DNA from: Actinosynnema pretiosum | Lineage (GTDB): Bacteria; Actinomycetota; Actinomycetes; Mycobacteriales; Pseudonocardiaceae | Assembly (NCBI RefSeq): GCF_024171695.1 | Contig: NZ_JAMTCF010000013.1 | Coordinates: forward strand, 62,001 to 126,000 | Length of the DNA: 64,000 nucleotides | Reading direction: 5' to 3' | In this document: one piece after another, positions 42,806 to 51,163 of the stretch | Position numbering within the stretch: position 1 is the first letter of the stretch | Layout of the letters: the number at the start of each line of letters is the position of its first letter | The notes under the pieces: model-generated | What the model was told of the DNA's origin: nothing | Databases searched by the model: none | What the model saw: the letters and a program-made list of their open reading frames with translations, nothing else | Made by a program: the position numbers and the translations under genes

Positions 42806-43603
42806 TCAGTGCCGCCCGGCCTCCTGGTCGGTCAGCACCCGCACCGCCTCCTGCACCGCCGCCAACCGCGCCCGCCGCACCGCCTCCGACACCGGCCGCA
42901 GCGCGTCGTCGCGCCCCCGCGTCGCCGACGCCGACACCGCACCGCCCGGCGCGTCCGCCGACGCCACCGCCAGGATCGCCGCCACCTCAGCCGCCCGCTG
43001 GAGCACCCGCAGCGACCTCGGCGGCATCCCGGTGGGCCACTCCTGGGCGCTGCTCTCGGCGACCAGCGCGGCGATCTCCTCGCGCACGTTCTGCCGGTTC
43101 CGCGCCACGTCCAGGGTCACCAGGGAGGTCGTCGCGCGCCGCAGCGCGTCGGCCAGGCCGTGGTCGGCCTCGCCGAGCGGCACGTGCTCGGGCGGGGTGG
43201 TGGTCGGCAGGTCGTACGCCGTCCACCGGACCACCCCGTCCGCCACCCGCTCGGGCACCAGGCCGACCCCCAGCTCGGGCAGCACCGCCGCCTCGCCGAC
43301 CCCGAGCGCCGCCTGGCTGAGCGGGCCGCGCCCGCCGAGGCCGCGCGCGTCACCGGGGACGGGCAGCACCAGCCGGACCGACGTCGCCGACGCCCGCCTC
43401 AGCGCCGCGAGCAGCAGGGCGGGCCCCACCGGCGGCTCACCCGGACCGGGCAGGTCCAGGGCCGTGGCGGTGCCGTCGTCGTGGGCCGCGACCTCGTGCA
43501 GCCCGCCCCACCTGCCCAGGGCGTCGAGGACGTCGTCGGCCGCAGCCGCTCCGTGCAGCCACCCGGACGTCCAGACCACCAGCGTCGCACTCGCACAGGA
43601 CAC
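42806..43603 (-). CDS. Conserved actinobacterial protein of unknown function
   Basis: The 265-residue protein has no recognised domain. It is Ala/Val-rich with a hydrophobic N-terminal half (GPALLLAALRRASATSVRLVLPVPGD) and a helical C-terminal half (LVTLDVARNRQNVREEIAALV, VLQRAAEVAAILAVAS). No signal peptide is evident. GTG 43603 follows a TATCTT -10-like hexamer by 8 bases and has no ribosome binding site, so it may be leaderless; TTG 43612 is an alternative start. It is the last minus-strand gene of the fabG-inhA-hemH neighbourhood. Confidence 0.55.
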   Translation of the reverse strand: MSCASATLVVWTSGWLHGAAAADDVLDALGRWGGLHEVAAHDDGTATALDLPGPGEPPVGPALLLAALRRASATSVRLVLPVPGDARGLGGRGPLSQAALGVGEAAVLPELGVGLVPERVADGVVRWTAYDLPTTTPPEHVPLGEADHGLADALRRATTSLVTLDVARNRQNVREEIAALVAESSAQEWPTGMPPRSLRVLQRAAEVAAILAVASADAPGGAVSASATRGRDDALRPVSEAVRRARLAAVQEAVRVLTDQEAGRH

Positions 43604-43611
43604 GACCGCCA

Positions 43612-43617
43612 AAGATA
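43612..43617 (-). promoter_or_regulatory. Possible -10 element of the unknown gene
   Basis: TATCTT on the minus strand lies 8 bases before GTG 43603. The spacing is slightly longer than in the other leaderless candidates. Confidence 0.35.
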
Positions 43618-43636
43618 CGCGGGTGCCCGCCCGGTT

Positions 43637-44239
43637 TCAGGCAGCCGGGCCGACGTGTTCGGCCAGCAGTGCCCGGAACTTCTCCACGCCGTCACCGGAG
43701 CCGAACGCCCGGTGCGGGACCGCGTACATCCCGGACTCCGGCGTGCGCAGCACGAACGTGCGCCCGGTCTCCGACCAACCGGGCAGCCGCGCCCAGTCCA
43801 CCTCGCTGCGCGCGGCCCCGCTCACGGCCATCCGCAGCGAGTGGCCGTCCGCGCTGCCGGTGACCGCCTTGGCCGCGATCGGGTGGTTGTGGAAGCTCAC
43901 CCACGTGGTCACCGGCACCATCGCGGCCATCAGCGCCGCCAGCACGAGCGCCACGACGCCGGGCACAGTCGGGCCGATCACCAGCACCACGACCCCGAAC
44001 ACCGCGAACGCCGCCGCGAACCACGGCACCCACCGGTACAGGGGCACGGCGGTGCGCAGCGCGGCCCGCCAGTCCGACGGGTGCGGGGTCCAGGCGAAGT
44101 CGACGCTCCCCGTCGCGCCCGCGGCGGCGGGCATGGCGGTCGGGTCATCGGCCGCGACGCCCTCGGCGGTCCCGGCCCCGGTCGGCTCAGCGGCGGCCCC
44201 GCCCCCGACGGGCACGTCCTCGGCCCTCTCCCCCGTCAC
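43637..44239 (-). CDS. YcxB-like membrane protein
   Basis: The 200-residue protein has an Ala/Gly/Thr-rich N-terminus, a YcxB-like start (FAWTPHPSDWRAALRT), two adjacent membrane helices (about 82-120) and a C-terminal domain. The latter reads WARLPGWSETGRTFVL, with MYAVPHRAF near its end, the usual YcxB C-terminal pattern. Function unknown. GTG 44239 overlaps the hemH stop (GTGA), so it is translated with ferrochelatase. Confidence 0.65.
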   Translation of the reverse strand: MTGERAEDVPVGGGAAAEPTGAGTAEGVAADDPTAMPAAAGATGSVDFAWTPHPSDWRAALRTAVPLYRWVPWFAAAFAVFGVVVLVIGPTVPGVVALVLAALMAAMVPVTTWVSFHNHPIAAKAVTGSADGHSLRMAVSGAARSEVDWARLPGWSETGRTFVLRTPESGMYAVPHRAFGSGDGVEKFRALLAEHVGPAA

Positions 44240-45270
44240 GACGCCGTCTGCGGTCGCTGCGGGCGCCTGGCCGGCTCGCAGCACATCGGCGCGCACAGCT
44301 CGCCGTTCACCGTGCACCCGGCGGAGGTGAAGTCCGACAGCTTGCGCGGCTCGGCCCCGGACGTGTGCTCGGCGACCAGCTCGGCCACCAGCTGCGCGAA
44401 GCGCGGGTCCCCGTTGGGCGTGGCGGCGCGGGCGAAGCCCATGCCCAGCTCCTCGGCCTTCTCGCGGGCCTCGGTGTCCAGGTCCCAGACCACCTCCAGG
44501 TGGTCGCTGACGAACCCGATCGGGCACACCACGACGGCCGGAACGCCCTTGCCCGACAGCTCCTCGACGTGGTCCACGATGTCCGGCTCGAGCCACGGGA
44601 TCTGCGGCGGCCCGGAGCGGGACTGCCACACCACGTCGTAGTCGGCCACGCCGAGCCGCGCCGCGACCAGGCGGGCGGCCTCGGCGATCTGCCGCGAGTA
44701 CCGGCCACCGCCCTCCTCGGGCGGACCGGCGGCCTTGTCGGCGGAGATCGGGATCGAGTGGGCGGTGAACACCAGCCGGTACTCGGCCAGGCCCTCGGCG
44801 GCGGCGCGGACCGCGTCCGCGAAGCAGTCGACGAACAGCGGGTGGTCGAAGAACTGGCGGAGCTTCACCAGCTCGGGGGCGTCCTCGCCGACGGCGGTGC
44901 GGGCCCGCAGGATGTCCTCGTCGTACTGCCTGCACGCGGAGTAACCGCCGTACGCGCTGGTGGGGAACACCAGGGCGCGCTTGACGCCTGCGGCCTTCAT
45001 CTCCGCGAGGGTGTCCTCGACCATGGGGTGCCAGTTGCGGTTGCCGAAGTAGACCGGCATCTCCAGCAGCGGCTCGACGGCGGCGATCGCGGACCGGTTC
45101 AGCTCGTTGATCGGGGACACGCCGCCGAAGTGCAGGTAGTGCTTCTCGACCTCGTCCAGCCGCTCGGGCGGCACGCCCCGGCCTCGGGTCACGTTCTCCA
45201 GGAACGGGCGGACGTCGGCCGGTCCCTCCGGGCCGCCGAAGGACAGCCACAGCAGCGCGTCATAGCTCAC
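44236..45270 (-). CDS. hemH: Coproporphyrin III ferrochelatase
   Basis: The 344-residue enzyme inserts ferrous iron into coproporphyrin III, the actinobacterial route (CpfC), rather than protoporphyrin. It shows LLWLSFGGPEGPADVRPFLENV, PTSAYGGYSACRQYDED, VFTAHSIP with the metal-binding His, and a Cys-rich C-terminus (GCTVNGELCAPMCCEP). The C-terminal Cys residues, with the internal one in SACRQ, fit the [2Fe-2S] cluster of actinobacterial ferrochelatases. GTG 45270 has GAGGA 8 bases upstream. It lies downstream of inhA, as in mycobacteria, but a strong hairpin separates them. Confidence 0.95.
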   Translation of the reverse strand: MSYDALLWLSFGGPEGPADVRPFLENVTRGRGVPPERLDEVEKHYLHFGGVSPINELNRSAIAAVEPLLEMPVYFGNRNWHPMVEDTLAEMKAAGVKRALVFPTSAYGGYSACRQYDEDILRARTAVGEDAPELVKLRQFFDHPLFVDCFADAVRAAAEGLAEYRLVFTAHSIPISADKAAGPPEEGGGRYSRQIAEAARLVAARLGVADYDVVWQSRSGPPQIPWLEPDIVDHVEELSGKGVPAVVVCPIGFVSDHLEVVWDLDTEAREKAEELGMGFARAATPNGDPRFAQLVAELVAEHTSGAEPRKLSDFTSAGCTVNGELCAPMCCEPARRPQRPQTAS

Positions 45271-45302
45271 CGGCCCATCCTCGCGCCACCCCTGATCGCC
45301 CG

Positions 45303-45335
45303 CACAACCGGGTCGGTGTGTCCGACCCGGTTGTG
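45303..45335 (-). terminator. Perfect 14-bp hairpin between inhA and hemH
   Basis: CACAACCGGGTCGG pairs with CCGACCCGGTTGTG around a 5-base loop. It lies 39 bp after the inhA stop and 33 bp before the hemH start, so it may terminate or attenuate read-through into hemH. No U-tract follows. Confidence 0.65.
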
Positions 45336-45374
45336 AGGAGCGCTACAGCGAGTGCGCGGCCACGGCGGACAGCG

Positions 45375-46142
45375 TCACAGGCCGAGGAAGTGCACGCCGC
45401 CGTCGACGAACACCATCGAGCCGGTGGTCGCGGGGAACCAGTCGGACAGCAGGCCGCAGACCGACTTGGCGACCGGCGTCGGGTCGTCCACGTCCCAGCC
45501 GAGCGGCGCCCGGTCCGCCCACATGCTCTCCAGCTCGCCGAAGCCGGGGATCGACTTGGCGGCCATCGTGCGGACCGGACCGGCGGAGACCAGGTTGACC
45601 CGGATGCCCTTCGGGCCGAGGTCGCGCGCCATGTAGCGGTTGATCGACTCGAAGGCGGCCTTCGCCGCGCCCATCCAGTTGTAGGCGGGCCACGCCTGGC
45701 GGGCGTCGAAGTCGAGGCCGACGATCGACGAGCCCGGCCCGAGCAGCGGCAGGGTGGCGGCGGCCAGCGCCTTGTACGAGTACGCCGACACGTGCATCGC
45801 GGTCGACACGTCCTCCCACGGGGCGTCCATGAAGGGCGCGCCGAGGCAGGACTGGGGGGCGAAGCCGATGGCGTGGACGACGCCGTCGAGGCCGTCGACG
45901 TGCTCGCGGACCCGGTCGGCCAGCGTGTCCAGGTGCTCCTGGTTCTGCACGTCCAGCTCGACCACGGGGGCGGGGGTGGGCAGGCGCTTGGCGATGCGCT
46001 CGACCAGGCTCATCCGGCCGAAGCCGGTGAGCACGACCTGGGCGCCCTGCTCCTGGGCGACCCTCGCCACGTGGAAGGCGATCGAGGCGTCGGTGATCAC
46101 ACCGGTGATCAGCAGGCGCTTGCCCTCAAGCAGTCCGGACAC
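45375..46142 (-). CDS. inhA: NADH-dependent enoyl-ACP reductase
   Basis: The 255-residue enzyme performs the last reduction of fatty-acid elongation (FAS-II). It has the divergent SDR cofactor motif ITGVITDASIAFHVAR, VVHAIGFAP, and the active-site pair in YNWMGAAK (Tyr-x6-Lys). It ends VFVDGGVHFLGL. It aligns with mycobacterial InhA along its length, including AGPVRTMAAKSIPGF. GTG 46142 has GGAGGAA about 6 bases upstream. It lies 66 bp downstream of fabG in the same order as mycobacterial mabA-inhA. FabI is an equally valid family name. Confidence 0.93.
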   Translation of the reverse strand: MSGLLEGKRLLITGVITDASIAFHVARVAQEQGAQVVLTGFGRMSLVERIAKRLPTPAPVVELDVQNQEHLDTLADRVREHVDGLDGVVHAIGFAPQSCLGAPFMDAPWEDVSTAMHVSAYSYKALAAATLPLLGPGSSIVGLDFDARQAWPAYNWMGAAKAAFESINRYMARDLGPKGIRVNLVSAGPVRTMAAKSIPGFGELESMWADRAPLGWDVDDPTPVAKSVCGLLSDWFPATTGSMVFVDGGVHFLGL

Positions 46143-46208
46143 GAGATGTTCCTCCGTCGTTCGGGGTTGTTCTGGTCGTTCGGTGGGGTCGGGCGGGCCG
46201 GGACGGGG

Positions 46209-46913
46209 TCAGTGCCCCATGCCGAGGCCGCCGTCGACGGGGATCACCGCGCCGTTGATGTAGGCCGCGCTGTCCGAGGCCAGGAAGGTGACGGCGGCGG
46301 CGACCTCGTCGGTGCTGCCGTACCGGCCCGAGGGCACCTGGCCCAGGATCTGCTTGCGCCGCTCCTCGGACAGCACCTCGGTCATCTCGGTGCTGATGAA
46401 ACCGGGGGCCACCACGTTCGCGGTGATGTTGCGGCTGCCCAGCTCGCGGGCGATCGAGCGGGCCACGCCCACCAGACCGGCCTTGCTCGCCGCGTAGTTG
46501 ACCTGGCCGGGGCTGCCCATCAGGCCCACGACCGAGGAGATGAACACGATCCGGCCGTAGCGCTTGCGCAGCATCCCCTTGGAGGCGCGCTGGGCCACCC
46601 GGAACGACCCGGTCAGGTTGGCCTCGACCACCCGGCTGAACTGCTCGTCGCCCATCCGCAGCAGCAGGGTGTCGTCGGTGATGCCCGCGTTCGCGATGAG
46701 CACCTCCACCGGCCCGTGCGCCGCCTCGACCTCGGCGAACGCCGCGTCGACCTCCTCGGCGGAGGTCACGTCGCACTTGACGCCCAGCAGTCCCTCGGGC
46801 GCGCCCGAGCCCCGGTGGGTCACCGCGACCTTGTCGCCCTGCTCGGCGAACGCCCGAGCGATCGCCAGACCGATCCCGCGGTTGCCGCCGGTCACCAGTA
46901 CGGACCTCGCCAC
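46209..46913 (-). CDS. fabG: 3-oxoacyl-ACP reductase
   Basis: The 234-residue SDR reduces 3-oxoacyl-ACP in fatty-acid elongation: VTGGNRGIGLAIARAFAE, LIANAGITDD, ISSVVGLMGSPGQVNYAASKAG with the Ser-Tyr-Lys triad, and a C-terminal PVDGGLGMGH. GTG 46913 (MARSVLV) is preferred to ATG 46928 because GGGAG lies 8 bases upstream and related proteins start here. A TAGCCT hexamer at 46970-46965 on the minus strand is a possible -10 element. It is the first gene of the fabG-inhA unit, divergent from the dehydrogenase gene. Confidence 0.93.
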   Translation of the reverse strand: MARSVLVTGGNRGIGLAIARAFAEQGDKVAVTHRGSGAPEGLLGVKCDVTSAEEVDAAFAEVEAAHGPVEVLIANAGITDDTLLLRMGDEQFSRVVEANLTGSFRVAQRASKGMLRKRYGRIVFISSVVGLMGSPGQVNYAASKAGLVGVARSIARELGSRNITANVVAPGFISTEMTEVLSEERRKQILGQVPSGRYGSTDEVAAAVTFLASDSAAYINGAVIPVDGGLGMGH

Positions 46914-47024
46914 GCCCTCAGCTCCCATCTGCGCCGGTTCATCTGCGCTGGTTGATGCCGCCGAAGGCTATCGGCTCGCCCCCGAAGGTCCCGCATCGGC
47001 GAGGCGCGGACCACAATCGGCGGG

Positions 47025-49709
47025 GTGGATCTCCTGAACCGGCTCCGCGCCGAGGTGGACGGCGACGTGCTCGCCGACGCCGCCAGCCGCGCCCTGTACT
47101 CCACCGACGCGTCCAACTACCGGCACGTGCCGACAGCGGTGGTGCGGCCGAGGTCGCTGGACGCGGTCGTGGCCGCCGTGGGGGTCGCGGCGGAGCTGGG
47201 CGTGCCGGTGACCTCGCGCGGGGCGGGCACCAGCATCGCGGGCAACTCGGCCGGTGACGGGCTGGTCCTGGACTTCTCCCGGCACCTGGACCGGGTGCTG
47301 GACGTCGACCCGGCGCGCGGGCTCGCGGTGGTGCAGCCGGGGGTGGTGCTGGACCGGCTCAACGACGCGGCGCGCCCGCACGGGCTGCTGTTCGGGCCGG
47401 ACCCGTCCACGCACTCGCGGTGCACGCTCGGCGGGATGATCGGCAACGACGCGTGCGGTTCGCGGTCGGTGGCGTGGGGCAAGACCAGCGACAACGTGGC
47501 CGCGCTGGACGTGCTGCTGCCGGACGGGCGGCGGTTCGACACCACCGCTCCCCCGCCGCTGGACCTGCCGCGCGCGGACCCCGCGTGGTACCCGGCGCTG
47601 GAGCGGCGGGTGTCCGGGTACCGGCTGGACGCGCTGCCGGACCTGACGCGGGCGCTGGTGGGCACCGAGGGCACCTGCGCGGTGCTGCTGGGCGCGACCG
47701 TGCGGCTGGTGCCCGTGCCGCCGAGGCGGGTGCTGGCGGTGCTGGGGTTCGACGGCCGGTACGACGCGGCCGACACCGCGCCGCACGTGGCCGCGCTCGG
47801 CGACGTGCTGGCGGTGGAGGGGCTGGAGGAGTCGCTGGTCGCGGCGGCCGGGCGGGACGTGCGCAGGCTGCTGCCGCGCGGGTCGAGCTGGCTGTTCGTG
47901 GAGACCACCGAGGAGGCCGTGGCGCACGAGGCGGCGTCGCTGGCCCCGCACTCGGCGGTGGTGCTGGACCCGGCGCGGCAGCGGGCGCTGTGGCGGGTGC
48001 GGGAGGACGGGGCCGGGCTGGCGACCCGGATGGCCGACGGCGGCGAGGCGTGGTCGGGCTGGGAGGACGCGGCGGTGCCGCCGGAGCGGCTGGGCGCGTA
48101 CCTGCGCGAGTTCGACGACCTGCTGGCCGGGCACGGGCGGCGCGGGGTGACCTACGGGCACTTCGGCGAGGGCTGCGTGCACGTGCGGATCGACTTCGAC
48201 CTGGCGGGCGGGCGGCGCGGGGCGCGCGGGTACCGGGCGTTCCTGGAGGCGGCGGCGGACCTGGTGGTCGCGCACGGCGGGTCGGTGTCCGGGGAGCACG
48301 GCGACGGGCAGGCCCGCTCCGAGCTGCTGACCAGGATGTACCCGCCGGAGGCGATCGCGGCGTTCCGGGCGTTCAAGTCGGCGTTCGACCCGCGCGGGCT
48401 GCTCAACCCCGGCCGGGTCGTCGACCCGCTGCCGCTGGACGCGGACCTGCGGGTGGTGGTGGCGCCCGCCGTGATCCCGACCAGGGCGGCGCTGGGGCTG
48501 CGCGCGGACGGCGGGGACCTGGCGGCGGCGACGCGGCGGTGCGTGGGCGTCGGGAAGTGCCTGAACACCTCCGGCGGGGTGATGTGCCCGAGCTACCGGG
48601 CCACCCGCGAGGAGAAGCACTCCACGCGCGGGCGGGCGCGGCTGCTGTTCGAGATGCTCGCCGGGGACGTGGTGCGCGGCGGCTGGCGGTCCACCGAGGT
48701 GCGCGAGGCGCTGGACCTGTGCCTGGGGTGCAAGGGGTGCAAGCGGGACTGCCCGGTGGACGTGGACATGGCGGCGTACAAGGCCGAGTTCCTGCACCGG
48801 CACTACCGGGGGCGGCTGCGGCCCCTGGCGCACTACTCGATGGGGTGGTTGCCGCTGTGGTTGCGGGCCGGGCTGGTGAACCGGGTGACGCGGCGGCTGG
48901 CCCGGTTCGGCGGGGTCGATCCGGGGCGGGAGCTGCCGGTCCCGGCACGGCGGTCGCTGCAGGAGCGGTTCGAGCCGGTGGGGTCCGGGGAGCCGGTGCT
49001 GCTGTTCCCGGACACGTTCACCAACCGGTTCGAGCCGGAGGTCGGGCTGGACGCGGCGGCGGTGCTCGCGGAGACCGGGCACTCGGTGGAGGTGCCGTCC
49101 GGGGCGGTGTGCTGCGGGTTGACCTGGTACTCGACCGGGCAGCTGGGGGTGGCGCGGCGGGTGCTGCGGCGGACGGCGCGGGCGCTGCGGCCGTGGGTGC
49201 GGGAGGGGGTGCCGGTGGTCGGGGTGGAGCCGAGCTGCGCGGCGTTCCTGCGGTCGGAGGCGGTGGAGCTGGCCGGGGACGACGCGGACGTGGTGGCGCT
49301 GGCCGGGGCGGTGCGCACGTTCGCCGAGCAGGTCGGGCCGGTGCTGGAGCCCCCGGTCGCCGGGCCCGCGAGCGCGGTGGTGCAACCGCACTGCCACCTG
49401 TACGCGGAGGGCGGGACGGGCGCGGACGAGGCGCTGCTGGCGCGGGCCGGGGTGTCGGCGGAGCTGGTGCCGGGGTGCTGCGGGCTGGCCGGGAACTTCG
49501 GGTTCGAGAAGGGGCACCACGGGGTGTCGGTGGCGGTGGCGGAGCAGAACCTGGCCCCGGCGGTGCGGGCGGCGGGCGCGGGGACGGCGGTGGTGGCGGA
49601 CGGGTTCAGCTGCCGCACGCAGGTCAGGGAGGTCACCGGGGCCGAGCCGGTGCACGTGGCGACGCTGCTGGCCAGGCGGCTGGGGTTGCGCGGGGGTGGG
49701 CGCGACTAG
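47025..49709 (+). CDS. FAD- and Fe-S-binding D-lactate/2-hydroxyacid dehydrogenase
   Basis: The 894-residue fusion combines a GlcD-like FAD domain (1-470, PTAVVRPRSLDAVVAAV, TSRGAGTSIAGNSAGDG, YGHFGEGCVHVRIDFD), a ferredoxin-like segment and a GlcF-like CCG domain. The Fe-S region has RCVGVGKCLNTSGGVMCPSY and CLGCKGCKRDCPVDVD, enough Cys for 4Fe-4S clusters. The CCG repeats are CCGLTWYSTGQ and CCGLAGNFGFEKGHH. It oxidises D-lactate or a related 2-hydroxyacid and passes electrons to the respiratory chain. GTG 47025 has no clear Shine-Dalgarno; CACAAT lies 7 bases upstream. Confidence 0.9.
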   Translation: MDLLNRLRAEVDGDVLADAASRALYSTDASNYRHVPTAVVRPRSLDAVVAAVGVAAELGVPVTSRGAGTSIAGNSAGDGLVLDFSRHLDRVLDVDPARGLAVVQPGVVLDRLNDAARPHGLLFGPDPSTHSRCTLGGMIGNDACGSRSVAWGKTSDNVAALDVLLPDGRRFDTTAPPPLDLPRADPAWYPALERRVSGYRLDALPDLTRALVGTEGTCAVLLGATVRLVPVPPRRVLAVLGFDGRYDAADTAPHVAALGDVLAVEGLEESLVAAAGRDVRRLLPRGSSWLFVETTEEAVAHEAASLAPHSAVVLDPARQRALWRVREDGAGLATRMADGGEAWSGWEDAAVPPERLGAYLREFDDLLAGHGRRGVTYGHFGEGCVHVRIDFDLAGGRRGARGYRAFLEAAADLVVAHGGSVSGEHGDGQARSELLTRMYPPEAIAAFRAFKSAFDPRGLLNPGRVVDPLPLDADLRVVVAPAVIPTRAALGLRADGGDLAAATRRCVGVGKCLNTSGGVMCPSYRATREEKHSTRGRARLLFEMLAGDVVRGGWRSTEVREALDLCLGCKGCKRDCPVDVDMAAYKAEFLHRHYRGRLRPLAHYSMGWLPLWLRAGLVNRVTRRLARFGGVDPGRELPVPARRSLQERFEPVGSGEPVLLFPDTFTNRFEPEVGLDAAAVLAETGHSVEVPSGAVCCGLTWYSTGQLGVARRVLRRTARALRPWVREGVPVVGVEPSCAAFLRSEAVELAGDDADVVALAGAVRTFAEQVGPVLEPPVAGPASAVVQPHCHLYAEGGTGADEALLARAGVSAELVPGCCGLAGNFGFEKGHHGVSVAVAEQNLAPAVRAAGAGTAVVADGFSCRTQVREVTGAEPVHVATLLARRLGLRGGGRD

Positions 49710-49766
49710 CCCGAACGGCCCCCTAGAGTACTCCGCGTGACGCACTGAACACGGAGGGGTACGACG

Positions 49767-50729
49767 ATGGCTGACACTTCGCCAGGGGTGGCGCGGCGCA
49801 GGACGCTGCTCGCGGCGCTGCTGGGCTTCCCGGTCCTGGGCGCCTGCGGCGCGCCCGGTCCCGCCGCGCCGCCCGCGTCGTCGGGGGCCGCGCCGACCGG
49901 GACCACGCCCTCGGGGCCGGGCGGCGGGGGCGAGGCCGCGACCACCGACCTGCCGGAGCTGGCCGCGCTGGAGGAGCGGTACGGGGCGCGGCTGGGCGTG
50001 CGGGTGATCGACACCGGCTCCGGGGTGGCGGTGGGGCACCGGGCGGACGAGCGGTTCCCGGTGTGCTCGCTGGTCAGCCCGTACGCGGCGGGGGCGCTGC
50101 TGGTGGCCAACGACTGGCGGGACGGGTTCTTCCGGCAGGTGATCACCTACGAGCGGGCGGAGCTGATCGGGAACTCGCCGGTGACCGGGGCGCGGGTGGA
50201 CGGCGGCATGACCGTGGCCGAGCTGTGCGACGCGGCGATCGCGCACGACGACAGCACGGCGCTGAACGAGCTGCTGTCGCTGGTGGGCGGGCCGGAGGCG
50301 ATCACGGCGTTCGCGTTCGCGCTGGGCGACGAGCAGACCAGGCTGGACCGCTGGGAGCCGGACCTGAACGCGGCCGAGCCGGGGGACGAGCGGGACACCT
50401 CGACGCCGGGCGCGCTGGCCGCCGGGTACCGGAACCTGGTGCTGGGGACGGCGCTGGAGGGCGCGACCGAGCGGGCGGAGCTGCGCGGGTGGCTGGAGGG
50501 CGGCGGGACGGTGCTGCGCTCGGTCGTGCCGCGCGGCTGGGCGGTCGGCGGGAAGCCGGGCGCGGCCGAGCACGGCACGCTGTGCGACGCGGCGATCGCC
50601 TGGCCACCTGACCGCGACCCGCTGGTGGTGGTGCTGATGTCGACCAGGGCGGAGCGGGACGCGCGCGGCGACGTGGCGCTGCTGGGCGACGCGGCGCGGG
50701 TGGCGCTGGGGGCGCTGGGGGTGGGGTGA
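49767..50729 (+). CDS. Class A beta-lactamase-like lipoprotein, active site degenerate
   Basis: The 320-residue protein has an RRR-containing N-terminus and lipobox LGAC (C27), so it is probably a (Tat?) lipoprotein. The fold is that of class A beta-lactamases, but key motifs differ. SxxK is CSLVS (S70 kept, K73 to S), SDN is DDS, and KTG is KPG. E166 and N170 are intact in RWEPDLNAAEPGDERDTSTP. It therefore should not hydrolyse beta-lactams efficiently; it may bind peptidoglycan or inhibitors (inference). ATG 49767 has GGAGGGG upstream. It follows the dehydrogenase by 57 bp on the same strand. Confidence 0.85.
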   Translation: MADTSPGVARRRTLLAALLGFPVLGACGAPGPAAPPASSGAAPTGTTPSGPGGGGEAATTDLPELAALEERYGARLGVRVIDTGSGVAVGHRADERFPVCSLVSPYAAGALLVANDWRDGFFRQVITYERAELIGNSPVTGARVDGGMTVAELCDAAIAHDDSTALNELLSLVGGPEAITAFAFALGDEQTRLDRWEPDLNAAEPGDERDTSTPGALAAGYRNLVLGTALEGATERAELRGWLEGGGTVLRSVVPRGWAVGGKPGAAEHGTLCDAAIAWPPDRDPLVVVLMSTRAERDARGDVALLGDAARVALGALGVG

Positions 50730-50753
50730 GGCTGGGGCGCGGTCGCCGCCAGG

Positions 50754-51003
50754 GGATCGCCGCCGAGCGGATCGCCGCCGGGCGGGCTGCCACCGGGCGG
50801 GCTGCCACCGGGCGGGCGCCACCGGGCGGGCTGCCACCGGGCGGGCTGCCACCGGAGGGGTTGCCGCCGGACAGGTTGCCGCCGGAAGGGTTGCGACTGA
50901 GCGGGCTGTCACCGAGCGGACTGCGGCTGGGCGAATCGTCGCCGGGCGGGCTGCCGTCGAGCGGACTGCGGCCGGGCGGACCCCGGCCGGGCGGGTTGCC
51001 CGG
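50754..51003. repeat. 15-bp tandem array, about 17 units
   Basis: Units follow GGGCTGCCACCGGGC with variation, starting at 50754. Sixteen are full or nearly so and one is partial. Unit 5 (50814-50827) is 14 bp long, so no frame stays in phase throughout. On the minus strand the units read like decayed pentapeptides (NLSGG, NPSGG, SPPGG). No start signal supports a gene. The rest of the 434-bp gap between the beta-lactamase-like gene and the EACC1 gene holds no feature. Confidence 0.85.
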
Positions 51004-51163
51004 TTGAGCCGAACGCGCTGGTCCGGACGGCCGCGCTCCGAACGGCCCTTGGCGGTGGTGCATCGGTGGCCGCTGGAGGTGTTAACACCGGTTGGCGCGG
51101 CAGCGATCCGGGTCGGTGAGAGCGCCGGACCGAGTGGTCCGGCCACGACGACGGGACGGCCCG

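Noticed and set aside
42806..43612. Direct orthologue of the mycobacterial gene next to hemH (Rv1486c)
   Set aside because: The position is similar but the orientation differs and no diagnostic motif could be recalled, so the name was not assigned.
49767..50729. Functional beta-lactam resistance gene
   Set aside because: K73, S130, N132 and T235 of the class A active site are replaced.
50754..51003. CRISPR array
   Set aside because: The units are contiguous, 15 bp long and degenerate, with no spacers; no cas gene is present.
50726..51007. Small plus-strand gene with LPPGG-type pentapeptides
   Set aside because: It lies wholly in the tandem array, has no ribosome binding site, and starts inside the end of the preceding gene.
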